Shown: positions 37,924-46,658, counted from the stretch's first letter. The stretch: 64,000 nt of DNA from Pseudomonadales bacterium (GCA_024234215.1 JACKOQ010000002.1:1-64000), one strand, 5' to 3'. The notes: generated by a model from the sequence alone, not told the origin. Program-made: numbers and translations.

Positions 37924-39435
37924 TCAGGCCAACTCGGTGTCCCAGTACGCCTGCTCAGCCTCGGCGCTCGGCCGGTAGTCCTCCGGCAGCGGAAAGGCAT
38001 CGAGGTCACGCGCGATGGCGGCTTCAAGAAAATCGTTCACCCAGCCGAACACGTCCTGGCGGCGCACCGCGCGGCGCAGCGCCGTCATGCGTCGGCGCCG
38101 TTCGGACTGCGGCAGCTCGCAGGCCTGGTGGATGGCGTCGGCGGTGCCCTCGACGTCGTAGGGGTTCACCAGCAGCGCGCCGTGCTGCATCTGCGCGGCA
38201 GCGCCGGCAAACTCGGACAGGATCAGCACGCCGTCGCCGCCCACCGAGCAGGCGCAGAACTCCTTCGCCACCAGGTTCATGCCGTCCTTGAGCGGCGTGA
38301 CCAGCGCGATGTGCGCGGCGCGGTAGTAGGCGACCAGGTCCAGGCGGTCGAGCGCGCGGTACACGTAGTGGATAGGCACCCAGCCGCCGGGGCGGGTGAA
38401 CTCGCCGTTGATCTCGCCGACCAGTTGCTCGATGCGGGTCTTGAGGTCCCGGTACTGCGGGATGTCGTCGCGGCTCGGCACCACCACCTGGATCAGCGTC
38501 ACCCGCTCCTGCAGGTCGGGGTGTCTGCGCAGCGCCGTGCGAAACGCTTCCAGCCGCAGCGGGATACCCTTGGTGTAGTCCAGTCGATCGACGCCCAGGA
38601 TCAGCTCGCGATTGGGCAGTTCCGCGCGCAGCGCCTCGGCGGCGGCGATCACCGCCGGCGAACTGGCCTGGCGCTTGAAGGCACCGGTGTCGATGCCGAT
38701 CGGGAAACTGCCGACGCGCACTTCGCGACCGTCGATGCGTACCCGCCGCCCGCGCTGCATGACCCGTGCCGCCGGCAGCAGGGTGCGCACGCACTGCAGG
38801 AAGTTGCGCTGGTCGCGCAGGGTCTGAAAGCCGATCAGGTCGAAATCCAGCAGCGCCCGCAGCAGCGTGAAACGCCACGGCAGCTTCAGATAAATGTCGA
38901 GCGGCGGGAACGGGATGTGCAGAAAGAACCCCAGCCGTGCCCGGCTGCCGGCGCGGCGCAGTTCGCTCGCCAGCAACAGCAACTGGTAGTCGTGCACCCA
39001 CACGAAGTCATCGGCGCGGGCGTGCGCCTGCACCACCCGCGCGTACTTGTGGTTGACCTCGCCGTAGCTGCGCCAGTAGGCGGGGTCGAAGTTGCACAGC
39101 GACTGCAGGTCGTGGAACAGCGGCCACAGCACCTCGTTCGAAAAGCCGTAGTAGAAGCCTGCCACCTCGTCCACGCCAAGCGCCACCGGCGCCAGCTGAT
39201 AGCCGGCCTTGGCGGTGGCCGCCTCCAGGGCGGTGTCGACGTCAGGATCGTGATCGGCGATGCCGGGCCAGCCGATCCACACCCCGCCGCGATCGCGCAG
39301 CACCGGCAGCAGCGCGGTGACCAGACCACCGCTGCCGGGGCGGCTGACGAGCCCGCCATCGGCGGTGCGCGACAGCACGAACGGCAGGCGGTTGGAGACC
39401 ACCAGCAGCCGCGGTGGCGTGTCGCGCTCAGCCAT
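37924..39435 (-). CDS. otsA: Alpha,alpha-trehalose-phosphate synthase
   Basis: A 503-residue GT20 glycosyltransferase that joins UDP-glucose (or another NDP-glucose) to glucose-6-phosphate, giving trehalose-6-phosphate. Conserved elements: SNRLPFVL with a Gly-rich loop (SGGLVTAL), WIGWPG, WVHDYQLLLLASELR, FFLHIPFPP, DRLDYTKGIPLRLEAF and PLKDGMNLVAKEF. ATG 39435 lies inside the end of the mscS-like gene (8-bp overlap). It is the last gene of the five-gene cassette, while otsB is two genes upstream, an unusual split of otsBA. The C-terminus is of normal length. Confidence 0.95.
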   Translation of the reverse strand: MAERDTPPRLLVVSNRLPFVLSRTADGGLVSRPGSGGLVTALLPVLRDRGGVWIGWPGIADHDPDVDTALEAATAKAGYQLAPVALGVDEVAGFYYGFSNEVLWPLFHDLQSLCNFDPAYWRSYGEVNHKYARVVQAHARADDFVWVHDYQLLLLASELRRAGSRARLGFFLHIPFPPLDIYLKLPWRFTLLRALLDFDLIGFQTLRDQRNFLQCVRTLLPAARVMQRGRRVRIDGREVRVGSFPIGIDTGAFKRQASSPAVIAAAEALRAELPNRELILGVDRLDYTKGIPLRLEAFRTALRRHPDLQERVTLIQVVVPSRDDIPQYRDLKTRIEQLVGEINGEFTRPGGWVPIHYVYRALDRLDLVAYYRAAHIALVTPLKDGMNLVAKEFCACSVGGDGVLILSEFAGAAAQMQHGALLVNPYDVEGTADAIHQACELPQSERRRRMTALRRAVRRQDVFGWVNDFLEAAIARDLDAFPLPEDYRPSAEAEQAYWDTELA

Positions 39436-40531
39436 GCGCCGCAGCCGATGCGAGGGGCGGCAGCGTCTCCACGTGCAGCGTGCGGGTCGGGAAGGCGAAA
39501 TCGACGCCTTCGGCGGCGCAGCGGCGCACCAGCGCGAGATTGATCGCCTGCTGGATATCCATGTAGCGGTTGTACGCCGGATCGAGCACGAAGTAGACCA
39601 CTTCGAAATCGAGCGACGAGTCGCCGAAGCCCTTGAAGTGCGCGCGGTCGAAGCGTGTGCCGTCCAGCCCCTCGATGATCTCGCGCACCCAGCCGGGGAT
39701 CGCCGCCAGCGTGTCCGGCGGGGTGCTGTAGAGCACGCCGAAGCCGAACAGCACGCGCCGCTCGTACAGGCGCTTGTAGTTGTGGATGCGGCTTCCCAAC
39801 AGGCCGGCGTTGGCAAACACCACCTGCTGGCCCTCCAGGCTGCGCACGCGCGTGGTTTTCAGGCCCACGTACTCGACCGTGCCGGCGATGCCGTCCACGA
39901 CGATGAAGTCGCCGATCACGAACGGCTTGTCGAGCGCGATCGACAGCGACGCGAACAGGTCACCCAGGATGTTCTGCACCGCCAGCGCCACCGCCACGCC
40001 GCCGATGCCCAGACTCGCCACCAGCGTGGTGATGTTGAAGCCAAGGTTGTCGAGGATCATCAGCAGCGCCACCGCCCACAGCGCGACGCGGCACACGAGG
40101 CCGAGCAGGCCCAGCGTGGTGGCGCCGGCGGCATCGGTGGCCCGCGCGCGTTCGAGCCGCTGCGCGAGCCACACGTTGAGCGCCCGCTGTGCCCACAGCG
40201 CCGCCTGCACCAGCAGCGCCGCCGCGGTGAGGCTGGCCAGCGCCGCGTCGATCTTGGGCGGCAGCGTAACGGCGCGGGCGCCGACGAACAGCGCCACCAG
40301 CCACAGCACGCTGCGTCGGGTACCGGCGACGATCTCGGCCGCGTAGCGGCTCAGCTGCGCCCCGTCGCGCTCGGCCAACCGCCCCAGGCGCCGGCCGAGC
40401 TGGCATTTCAGCAGCGGCAGCAGACTGCCGACCAGCAGCATCAACCCCAGCCCGATGCCCCAGGCGGCCAGCGTGTTGCCGAATACGGAAAGGTGCAGCC
40501 AGCCGGTCCAATCGATATCGCGCAAACTCAT
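39428..40531 (-). CDS. MscS-family small-conductance mechanosensitive channel
   Basis: A 367-residue membrane protein. Several hydrophobic helices precede the MscS pore helix (GIGGVAVALAVQNILGDLFA, about residues 175-195) and the soluble beta domain beginning DKPFVIGDFIVVDGIAGTVE. Such channels open on hypo-osmotic shock and release small solutes. Start at ATG 40531 forms an ATGA overlap with the otsB stop; the gene also overlaps otsA. Its place inside a trehalose operon suggests that release and synthesis of the osmolyte are co-expressed, although this is inferred from position alone. Confidence 0.9.
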   Translation of the reverse strand: MSLRDIDWTGWLHLSVFGNTLAAWGIGLGLMLLVGSLLPLLKCQLGRRLGRLAERDGAQLSRYAAEIVAGTRRSVLWLVALFVGARAVTLPPKIDAALASLTAAALLVQAALWAQRALNVWLAQRLERARATDAAGATTLGLLGLVCRVALWAVALLMILDNLGFNITTLVASLGIGGVAVALAVQNILGDLFASLSIALDKPFVIGDFIVVDGIAGTVEYVGLKTTRVRSLEGQQVVFANAGLLGSRIHNYKRLYERRVLFGFGVLYSTPPDTLAAIPGWVREIIEGLDGTRFDRAHFKGFGDSSLDFEVVYFVLDPAYNRYMDIQQAINLALVRRCAAEGVDFAFPTRTLHVETLPPLASAAAHG

Positions 40532-41322
40532 TGGACTCGCTCCCGGATGTCGGCCCACTGACCGAGAAAGGCGCACAACCCCTCCGGTGGGCGCAGCCAC
40601 AGATCGGCCGCCGTGGCGCGCCACTTGGGCCGCACCAACACGCGCAGGCCACGTCCGGCGAGCGCGCGGAAGGCGTCCTCGTCGGTGTGGTCGTCGCCCA
40701 GATAGGCCACACAGGTGTCCCGACCCAACTCGTCCAGCACCTGCTGCACCGCCTCGCCCTTGTCGCAGCCGGGGGCGCGCAGCTCGATGCCGCCGTCGAA
40801 GGCGTGCCACAGCAGCGCGCCGGCCTGCGCCAGCGTCGCGAAGCGCTTTTCGAGATCGCGCGCCAGCCCGCGCTGGTGCCCCGGTGCGAGACCGCGCCAG
40901 TGAAACGCCAGCGAGCCCGGCTTGCGCTCGACGCGCCCGCCGAGCGCCGTCACCGTGGCGGTCCAGCTTTCGGCCTCGGCCAGCGCCTGCTGAGCCGTGT
41001 CGGATAACGGCGTGAAACTGTGGCGGCCGTCGGGCAGGCGCCGTTCGCGGCCGTGGCAGCCCCAGAACTCCGGCCGGGTGTCCAAGCGCAGCAACGGGCA
41101 CAGATCGTCGAGCGCCCGCCCGGAGACGATCACCAGCCGGTCGTTCGACAGCCGGCCGATGCGATCGAGCAGGCCCTCGACGCCGGGATAGGGACGGGCC
41201 TCGGCGGGGTCGATGTGAAACGGCGCCAGCGTGCCGTCGTAGTCGAGCAGCAGGGCGGCCGTGGGAGCGGTCGCCAGGGCGGACCAGAAGTCCTGCAACA
41301 GGGGGGAATCAGGCAAGCGCAA
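40528..41322 (-). CDS. otsB: Trehalose-6-phosphate phosphatase
   Basis: A 264-residue HAD-superfamily phosphatase that converts trehalose-6-phosphate to trehalose. The nucleophile motif is LLLDYDGTLAPF (Asp 27, Asp 29), motif II is in VIVSGR, and the Mg-binding motif is LGDDHTDEDAF. The start is a TTG (41322) that overlaps the end of the glycosyltransferase gene by 14 bp; no better ATG is available before the catalytic motif. The stop overlaps the mscS-like start by ATGA. Confidence 0.93.
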   Translation of the reverse strand: MRLPDSPLLQDFWSALATAPTAALLLDYDGTLAPFHIDPAEARPYPGVEGLLDRIGRLSNDRLVIVSGRALDDLCPLLRLDTRPEFWGCHGRERRLPDGRHSFTPLSDTAQQALAEAESWTATVTALGGRVERKPGSLAFHWRGLAPGHQRGLARDLEKRFATLAQAGALLWHAFDGGIELRAPGCDKGEAVQQVLDELGRDTCVAYLGDDHTDEDAFRALAGRGLRVLVRPKWRATAADLWLRPPEGLCAFLGQWADIRERVQ

Positions 41323-42550
41323 TACGTTCTTCTCCGGGGTGCATGAGGCCGGTCATCAGCGTGAGGTAGTCGCGCGCCTGGCGCGTCAGGAGAAAGTTCT
41401 GGCGCACGAACTCGCGCGCCTTGGCGCCCATCTGTTCGCGCAGCTCCGCGTGCTGGCGCAGGTAGCGCACGCGCAGCGCGGCGCCCTCGGGCGTGCTCAC
41501 CAGAAAGCCGGTGTGGTGGTTGACCACCTGCAGGCGGATGCCGCCGGTGTCGCCGCCGATCACGGGTTTACCCTTCCACATCGCCTCGGTCACCGTCAAC
41601 CCGAAGCCCTCGCGCAGCGACTTCTGCAACACGAACGGCGCCGCCTGCTGCAGTGCGTTGATGGTGGTGTGTGCATCCGACGGCAGCAGCAGCACCTTGA
41701 GGTCCCCATCACCCTCGGCGGCGGCGCGCACCTCGGCGAGCACCGCTTCACCCTCGGGGTCGTCGTTGGCGCCGCCGCCGGCCAGCACCAGTTGCAGGCC
41801 GGGGATGAAGCCGCGCGCCAGGCGGTAGGCGGCGATCACGCCGAGCGGGTCCTTGAAGCGGTCGAAGCGCGACACCTGCAGCATCAGCGGCCGGTCGGGG
41901 TCGATGTCGAAGCGCCGGCAGGTCTCCAGCACCTGCCAGGCCGGCAGCGGGCTGTTCTTCTCGGCCAGCGGATCGATGCTGGGCGGGATCAGGTAGACCG
42001 GATGCGGCAGGCGCTGGGCAAAATCGGCCAGCGAGAACACGCTGGCGTCGTACGTGGCCACGTGGCCGCGCAGGTAGCGCCACACGCCGCGCTGCGGGCG
42101 GCTGGCGTCGATGTGGCAGCGCCACACCCATTTGCCGCGCCGCTGCGGCAGGTGGCGGATCAGCGCCGCCGGCTGCGGGTCGTGGATGAACACCACGTCG
42201 GCCTCGCGCAGCACCGGTGCCAGCGTCTCGGCGGCGCGGGCGTTGGCCTCCTCGTAGGCCTGCAGCAGCACATCCGACAGCGGCGCCGGCTGGCCCTGCA
42301 GGCCGTTGTGCATGGCCTTGGTGCACTGGTAGAACGGCCCGTCGCCGCTGATCACCTCCCAGCGCGTGTCGAGCTCCAGCGCCTGCATCAGCGGCACCAG
42401 CTTGTGCAGAATCTCCGCCACACCGCCGCCGGCCCGGGTGGAGTTGACATGCACCACCTTCATGCCGCGCAGCGGCGCGGCCAGTTGCACCAGATGCTGC
42501 ACGGCGTCGGCACCAGCCACCTCGGCGTAGGCTTCGAGCAGCGCGTTCAT
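41309..42550 (-). CDS. treT: TreT-like trehalose glycosyltransferring synthase (GT4)
   Basis: A 413-residue GT4 glycosyltransferase. It has the N-terminal segment KVVHVNSTRAGGGVAEILH and a pre-donor HIDASRP segment, with VFIHDPQPAALI; the C-terminal half carries VSRFDRFKDP and the E-x7-E motif in EGFGLTVTEAMWKGKPVIGG. These are the features of TreT, which makes trehalose directly from NDP-glucose and glucose. Its location beside otsB and otsA supports the substrate. Start ATG 42550 overlaps the DUF5752-like gene stop by four bases. A trehalose phosphorylase-like activity cannot be excluded from sequence alone. Confidence 0.85.
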   Translation of the reverse strand: MNALLEAYAEVAGADAVQHLVQLAAPLRGMKVVHVNSTRAGGGVAEILHKLVPLMQALELDTRWEVISGDGPFYQCTKAMHNGLQGQPAPLSDVLLQAYEEANARAAETLAPVLREADVVFIHDPQPAALIRHLPQRRGKWVWRCHIDASRPQRGVWRYLRGHVATYDASVFSLADFAQRLPHPVYLIPPSIDPLAEKNSPLPAWQVLETCRRFDIDPDRPLMLQVSRFDRFKDPLGVIAAYRLARGFIPGLQLVLAGGGANDDPEGEAVLAEVRAAAEGDGDLKVLLLPSDAHTTINALQQAAPFVLQKSLREGFGLTVTEAMWKGKPVIGGDTGGIRLQVVNHHTGFLVSTPEGAALRVRYLRQHAELREQMGAKAREFVRQNFLLTRQARDYLTLMTGLMHPGEERIALA

Positions 42551-43212
42551 GCCGGCACCCCCGCGAAGTGGCTTTCGATCACGGCGGCGTACTGGGCGCG
42601 CAGTTCGGGCAGCGACACGAAGTAGGGATCGATCTGCCCCAGGCGCGCGATCAGGCCCTCGTGGCCGTCGTCGCGCGCGGCCAGCCAGGTATGGAAGTCG
42701 TCCTGCCCCGGCGGTTCGCGGCGACGGGCGTCGATCAAGTGATAGAACACGCTGCCCGGCGACAACTGCGGCAGCAGTTCCACCAGCTCGCGCGGATCGC
42801 GGATGCGCCGGCCGGTGTCAAACACCACCAGCTGCCCACGCAGGAAGTGGAACTGCCGGTCGCGCGGCGCCCAGGCCGGCGCCTCGATCTCGTCCAGGCG
42901 CTGCTCGACCACTTCCAGCACCTCCTGGCGCAGCGCCTCGGCGTCGGCGAAATCGGCCGGGTCGATCACCGCCAGTCGCTCGGCCAGCGGCAGGTCGTGC
43001 AAAGCGTGGCGCACCCACACGGCAAAGTCGTTGCTGAACTCGGGGTCGTCGAAGCGGGCGCGCAGCAGGCCGCCCCAGAAGTGGTAGTAAACGCTGTCGG
43101 CCGGCACGGCGAGCAGGCCGTCGCGCAAACCGGGCAGGTTTTGCGCGCGCACGCCGGTGGCCAGAGGCACCAAGGCGCAATCATTGACGACAAAATCTTG
43201 TGGATTTGGCAT
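42547..43212 (-). CDS. DUF5752-like protein, first gene of the trehalose cassette
   Basis: A 221-residue, soluble, acidic protein with no signal peptide or membrane segment. Two similar halves can be seen: SVYYHFWGGLLRARFDDPEFSNDF and SVFYHLIDARRREPPGQDDF, each followed by a W-x-x-x-R/A-x-D pattern, suggesting an internal duplication. I recognise it as resembling the DUF5752 family, known to me mainly from trehalose synthase neighbourhoods; no biochemical role is known. The Shine-Dalgarno sequence AGGAG lies nine bases before ATG 43212. The gene overlaps treT by ATGA, so the two products are probably made together. Confidence 0.6.
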   Translation of the reverse strand: MPNPQDFVVNDCALVPLATGVRAQNLPGLRDGLLAVPADSVYYHFWGGLLRARFDDPEFSNDFAVWVRHALHDLPLAERLAVIDPADFADAEALRQEVLEVVEQRLDEIEAPAWAPRDRQFHFLRGQLVVFDTGRRIRDPRELVELLPQLSPGSVFYHLIDARRREPPGQDDFHTWLAARDDGHEGLIARLGQIDPYFVSLPELRAQYAAVIESHFAGVPA

Positions 43213-43738
43213 CGATTGGTACTCCTGTGATTGGCGCTGCGCGCAGGCACTTCCTCCACCGATTGGTCTACAGAAAAAGAAACCACCGAGGCCTTCTTTT
43301 TTAAAACCTTATCACATTGAATTTGCTCTCGTCTGCTCGACTCCCCCCTGTCGCCGCCTCGAACCCCTCTTTTCGCATCGATTTCGAAATCTTATCCATC
43401 CAATTTTTCAATGTCTTAAAAACAGATGACACCATGGCCGAGATAGATAAAAATCATTTAAAAACAATATCTTATAGTGATGATTGCCGTTAAGAACAGA
43501 ACCGAAACACTGGATCAGAATGACTGCGCCCGTGTGGGCGCGCGCTGCTCAACGCGGTTTTTTGATTGCGTGGATGGCCAGCGCGCGATGACCGCCCCCG
43601 CACTTTACCCATCATGTCGGGCTCCTGAACCCGCAGAAAACGCAGCTCATGAAAGAAGCTCGACACCCACTGAAGCAGCAGCCCTTCCGGCAATACCGCA
43701 TCAACGGACTGAACCGCACCTTCGATCATGCGTCTGGT
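43213..43738. other. Gene-free A/T-rich region upstream of trehalose cassette
   Basis: About 525 bp between the cassette and the right repeat copy. The part at 43280-43490 is distinctly A/T-rich for this genome and should hold the cassette promoter, which I could not place with confidence. The remainder (43490-43738) has open frames in several directions but none with recognisable protein character; it looks like decayed or incoming DNA. Confidence 0.5.
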
Positions 43739-43768
43739 ACCGGCTCTGACGCGAGGCGCTGCGCGCCT
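43739..43768 (+). repeat. 30-bp direct repeat, right copy
   Basis: Exact copy of 37534-37563, here not attached to uvrC coding sequence. It includes a 7-bp hairpin (43753-43759 with 43763-43769) and lies 27 bp past the stop of the intact phosphatase/kinase gene. Confidence 0.85.
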
Positions 43769-43795
43769 CGGTTCAGGCGCGGAAATCACCCCTGG

Positions 43796-45532
43796 TCAGC
43801 GCAGCGCCGGATGAGTGGCAAGCAGCACCAGCAGCAGCACCAGCAGCAGCAGTGAAACCCCTTTCCAGAATGCGAGCGGGTTGCGTTCGATCAGCGGCGG
43901 CCGATGCCGGCCCAGGAATGCGGGGTTCGGGTGACGCAGATCCCAGACGAATTCGGACACCTCTTCGTAGCGCTGCCGCGGATCCGGATGCACGGCCTTG
44001 CGCAGCGCACCGTCGACCCACAGCGGAATGCGCCGGTCGAGTTCGTAGAGCGGCACATAGCGCAGCTTGCGCAGCTCGGCGTGGCGGCGCAGCCGCGCGA
44101 CCTGAATGCCATAGGGCAGGCGGCCACTGAGCATCTGGTAGGCGATCACGCCCAGTGAAAAGAGATCGGCGCGGTTCGATGCCCCTTCGGCGAGCAGGTA
44201 CTCCGGCGCGCTGTATTGCAGTGTGCCGAGCATCTCATGCTGTCGCTGCTCGGGCAGCAGCTCCATGACACTGGCGACGCGGGTGGCGCCGAAGTCGATG
44301 ATCTTCAGCGTGCCCTCGCGGTCGATCATGACATTTTCCGGCCGCAGATCCTGATGCACCATCTCCATGCGATGAAAGGCCTGCAATCCCCGGGCGATCT
44401 GCTCGACCATGCCACGCACCGTCTCCAGATCCGGAGTCGGATGATCGGCCATCCATTGCGCCAGTGTCTGCCCTTCGAGGTACTCCAGCGTCACATAGAG
44501 CGCGCTGCGCTGGCGCCGCTGCGCCGCCGCGCGCAACACGTGGGGACTGTGGAGGCGCCGCGCCACCCACTCCTCGAGCAGAAAGCGCTCCAGGTAGGCG
44601 GCGTCCTCGCGCATGTCGATGGAGGGGACTTTCATCACCAGCCGCTCACCGCTCTCCTCGTCCTGCACCAGGTAGAGGTGGCTGCGGTGGCTGGCATGCA
44701 GCTCGCGAACGATGCGGTAGCCATCCAGCAGCGCGCCCGGTTCCGGCAATGGCGGCGGCCGCAGGCCGGCGGCCAACTGCGGCAATTCGGCGGCTTCCGG
44801 GTCCGGCAGCGCATCGACCCGCACGATCTGCACGGTCAGGTTGTCACCGCTGCCGCGCCGCAGCGCCTCCTCGACAATGGTGCGGGCAGCCAGATCGAGA
44901 TCATCATGCAGCCGCGCCACGGTGGCGGCCACGAAAGCGCCATCCATCTGCTCATGAACACCATCGCTGGTCAGCACAAAGGTGTCGCCGACTTCGAGCG
45001 GCAGTGCCTGGTAGTCGAGATCGATCTGCTGCCAGATGCCGAGGGCACGGCTCAGATAGCTCTCGTCCGGCGCGACCACGACCCGATGATCAGTCGTCAA
45101 CTGCTCCAGTGCCTGGCCGTGCAGGCGGTGGATGCGCGTGTCGCCGACGTGAAACAGGTGCGCCGTGGTCGAGCGCAGAACCAGCGCACTGAAAGTACAG
45201 ACATGGCCACGCTCCTTGTCGAAGCGCCCCTGGCCGCGCTGCGTGTGCGCATGGAGCCAGGCATTGGTGGCCGCCAGCACCCGCTGGGCCGAACGCTTGA
45301 CCGACCACGCCTCAGTCGTGCAGTAGTAGTCGGCGAGAAAGCTCTTGACCGCCGCCTCGCTGGCGATCTGGCCGGCCTCACTGCTGCTGATGCCATCGGC
45401 CAGCGCGACGGCGATGCCCTTGGCACTGAGCAGCGGCTCGCGCGGAATGCACAGGCCGTGAAAATCCTGATTGACTGGCTTGCGCCCGGCGCTGCTGTAC
45501 TGGCCGGCACTGATCCTCAGTTGACTGGACAT
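43796..45532 (-). CDS. Bifunctional PP2C phosphatase / Ser-Thr protein kinase
   Basis: A 578-residue fusion. The N-terminal PP2C-type phosphatase (about residues 1-240) has LADGISSSEAG, GDTRIHR, TSDGVHEQM and SGDNLTVQIV with metal-binding aspartates. The C-terminal kinase (about 270-530) has the catalytic Lys in LVMKVP, HQDLRPENV (a variant HRD loop with the catalytic Asp), DFGATRV and APE. One hydrophobic helix near the end (VSLLLLVLLLVLLATH) anchors it to the membrane. Such fusions are often found beside nitrate/nitrite or formate transporters; here an FNT channel gene lies 39 bp upstream. ATG 45532 was chosen; a GTG three codons earlier is possible. Confidence 0.9.
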   Translation of the reverse strand: MSSQLRISAGQYSSAGRKPVNQDFHGLCIPREPLLSAKGIAVALADGISSSEAGQIASEAAVKSFLADYYCTTEAWSVKRSAQRVLAATNAWLHAHTQRGQGRFDKERGHVCTFSALVLRSTTAHLFHVGDTRIHRLHGQALEQLTTDHRVVVAPDESYLSRALGIWQQIDLDYQALPLEVGDTFVLTSDGVHEQMDGAFVAATVARLHDDLDLAARTIVEEALRRGSGDNLTVQIVRVDALPDPEAAELPQLAAGLRPPPLPEPGALLDGYRIVRELHASHRSHLYLVQDEESGERLVMKVPSIDMREDAAYLERFLLEEWVARRLHSPHVLRAAAQRRQRSALYVTLEYLEGQTLAQWMADHPTPDLETVRGMVEQIARGLQAFHRMEMVHQDLRPENVMIDREGTLKIIDFGATRVASVMELLPEQRQHEMLGTLQYSAPEYLLAEGASNRADLFSLGVIAYQMLSGRLPYGIQVARLRRHAELRKLRYVPLYELDRRIPLWVDGALRKAVHPDPRQRYEEVSEFVWDLRHPNPAFLGRHRPPLIERNPLAFWKGVSLLLLVLLLVLLATHPALR

Positions 45533-45571
45533 GCTCGCCACGCAACAGGTTCAGTGCCGAAGCCTGCTCGA

Positions 45572-46390
45572 TCAACGCCCCGCGACGGTGCGTTTTGGAG
45601 CGGTCTTGTAATGCGTCGAATAGAGCGTTGCACCAACAAAGGTCAATCCGCCGACCAGATTGCCGACCACGGTCGGGATCTCGTTCCAGATGAAGTAGTC
45701 CATCAGCGTGAAGTTGCCGCCCAGCATCAAGCCCGACGGAAACAGGAACATGTTCACGATCGAGTGCTCGAAGCCCATGTAAAAGAAGACCAGGATCGGC
45801 ATCCACATCGCGATCACCTTTCCCGACACCGAGGTCGACATGATGGCCGCCACCACACCGGTGGAGACCATCCAGTTGCACATCACCGCGCGGATGAACA
45901 GGGTCAGCATGCCGGCGGCACCGTGGGCAGCGTAACCGACCGTGCGGCTCTCACCAATCACGCCCAGTTTCTGACCCACCGCGTTGGGCGCCTCGGTGAA
46001 GCCGAAGGTGACGATGATCGCCATGAACAGCGCCACCGTCAGCGCACCGGCGAAATTGCCAAGGAACACCAGGGTCCAGTTGCGCATCACGCCGCCCCAG
46101 GTGGCGCCTGGCCGCTTGTCCATCACCGCCAGCGGCGCCAGCGTGAAGACGCCAGTGAGCAGATCGAATCCGAGCAGGTAGAGCATGCAGAAGCCGACCG
46201 GGAACAGCAGCGCGCCGACCAGTGCATTGCCGGTGTTGACCGTGACCGTCACCGCAAAGGCGGCGGCCAGCGCCAGGATGGCGCCGGCCATGTAGGCACG
46301 AATCAGGGTATCGCGGGTCGACATCAGCAGTTTGGATTCCCCGGCGTCGACCATCTTGGTGACGAATTCAGCGGGTGCGAGATAGGCCAT
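45572..46390 (-). CDS. Formate/nitrite (FNT family) transporter
   Basis: A 272-residue membrane protein with six helices. FNT proteins form pentameric channels for formate, nitrite or similar small anions. The family features are clear: PAEFVTKMVDAGESK at the N-terminus, RAVMCNWMVSTGV and GFEHSIVNMFLFPSG, in which the central pore histidine falls at position 209 as in FocA. ATG 46390 has a strong AAGGAG sequence upstream. The substrate cannot be decided from sequence; NirC-like nitrite transport is as likely as formate. It is co-directional with the kinase/phosphatase. Confidence 0.9.
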   Translation of the reverse strand: MAYLAPAEFVTKMVDAGESKLLMSTRDTLIRAYMAGAILALAAAFAVTVTVNTGNALVGALLFPVGFCMLYLLGFDLLTGVFTLAPLAVMDKRPGATWGGVMRNWTLVFLGNFAGALTVALFMAIIVTFGFTEAPNAVGQKLGVIGESRTVGYAAHGAAGMLTLFIRAVMCNWMVSTGVVAAIMSTSVSGKVIAMWMPILVFFYMGFEHSIVNMFLFPSGLMLGGNFTLMDYFIWNEIPTVVGNLVGGLTFVGATLYSTHYKTAPKRTVAGR

Positions 46391-46431
46391 GGTGGGCTCC
46401 TTGGTGAATGAATGAGACAACAGAGTGCCGG

Positions 46432-46459
46432 CCATCGAGGTGGCATCCGACCTCGATGG
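46432..46459 (-). repeat. 10-bp inverted repeat upstream of FNT gene
   Basis: CCATCGAGGT (46432-46441) and its exact complement ACCTCGATGG (46450-46459) flank an 8-nt spacer, about 40 bp upstream of the FNT start. It could be an operator or a leader hairpin. Confidence 0.6.
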
Positions 46460-46658
46460 ATGTCGCATCTCATAGCAACAAACCTGCCAAATAAACGGCC
46501 CCTCTGCGTTCTCCATGGCTCACGACGATGCAGCAGCGCCGGCATGACGCTGTGCTAGACTGACTCGCCAGCGCCAGACCGGCCCAGACATCAACCATCA
46601 ACCCCCGCCCGCAGGCCTGTCCGCAACGCCCTGCGGCGGGCCTGACGGAACTCTTTCC

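Noticed and set aside
43477..43749. 90-codon plus-strand frame ending in the right repeat copy
   Set aside because: It ends in RL-stop only because the repeat carries the uvrC stop; the preceding sequence does not resemble UvrC or any other protein I know.
43800..43860. Cag-repeat-like stretch (CAGCAG and CACCAG units)
   Set aside because: It encodes the Leu-rich membrane helix at the kinase C-terminus on the other strand, so it is explained by coding.
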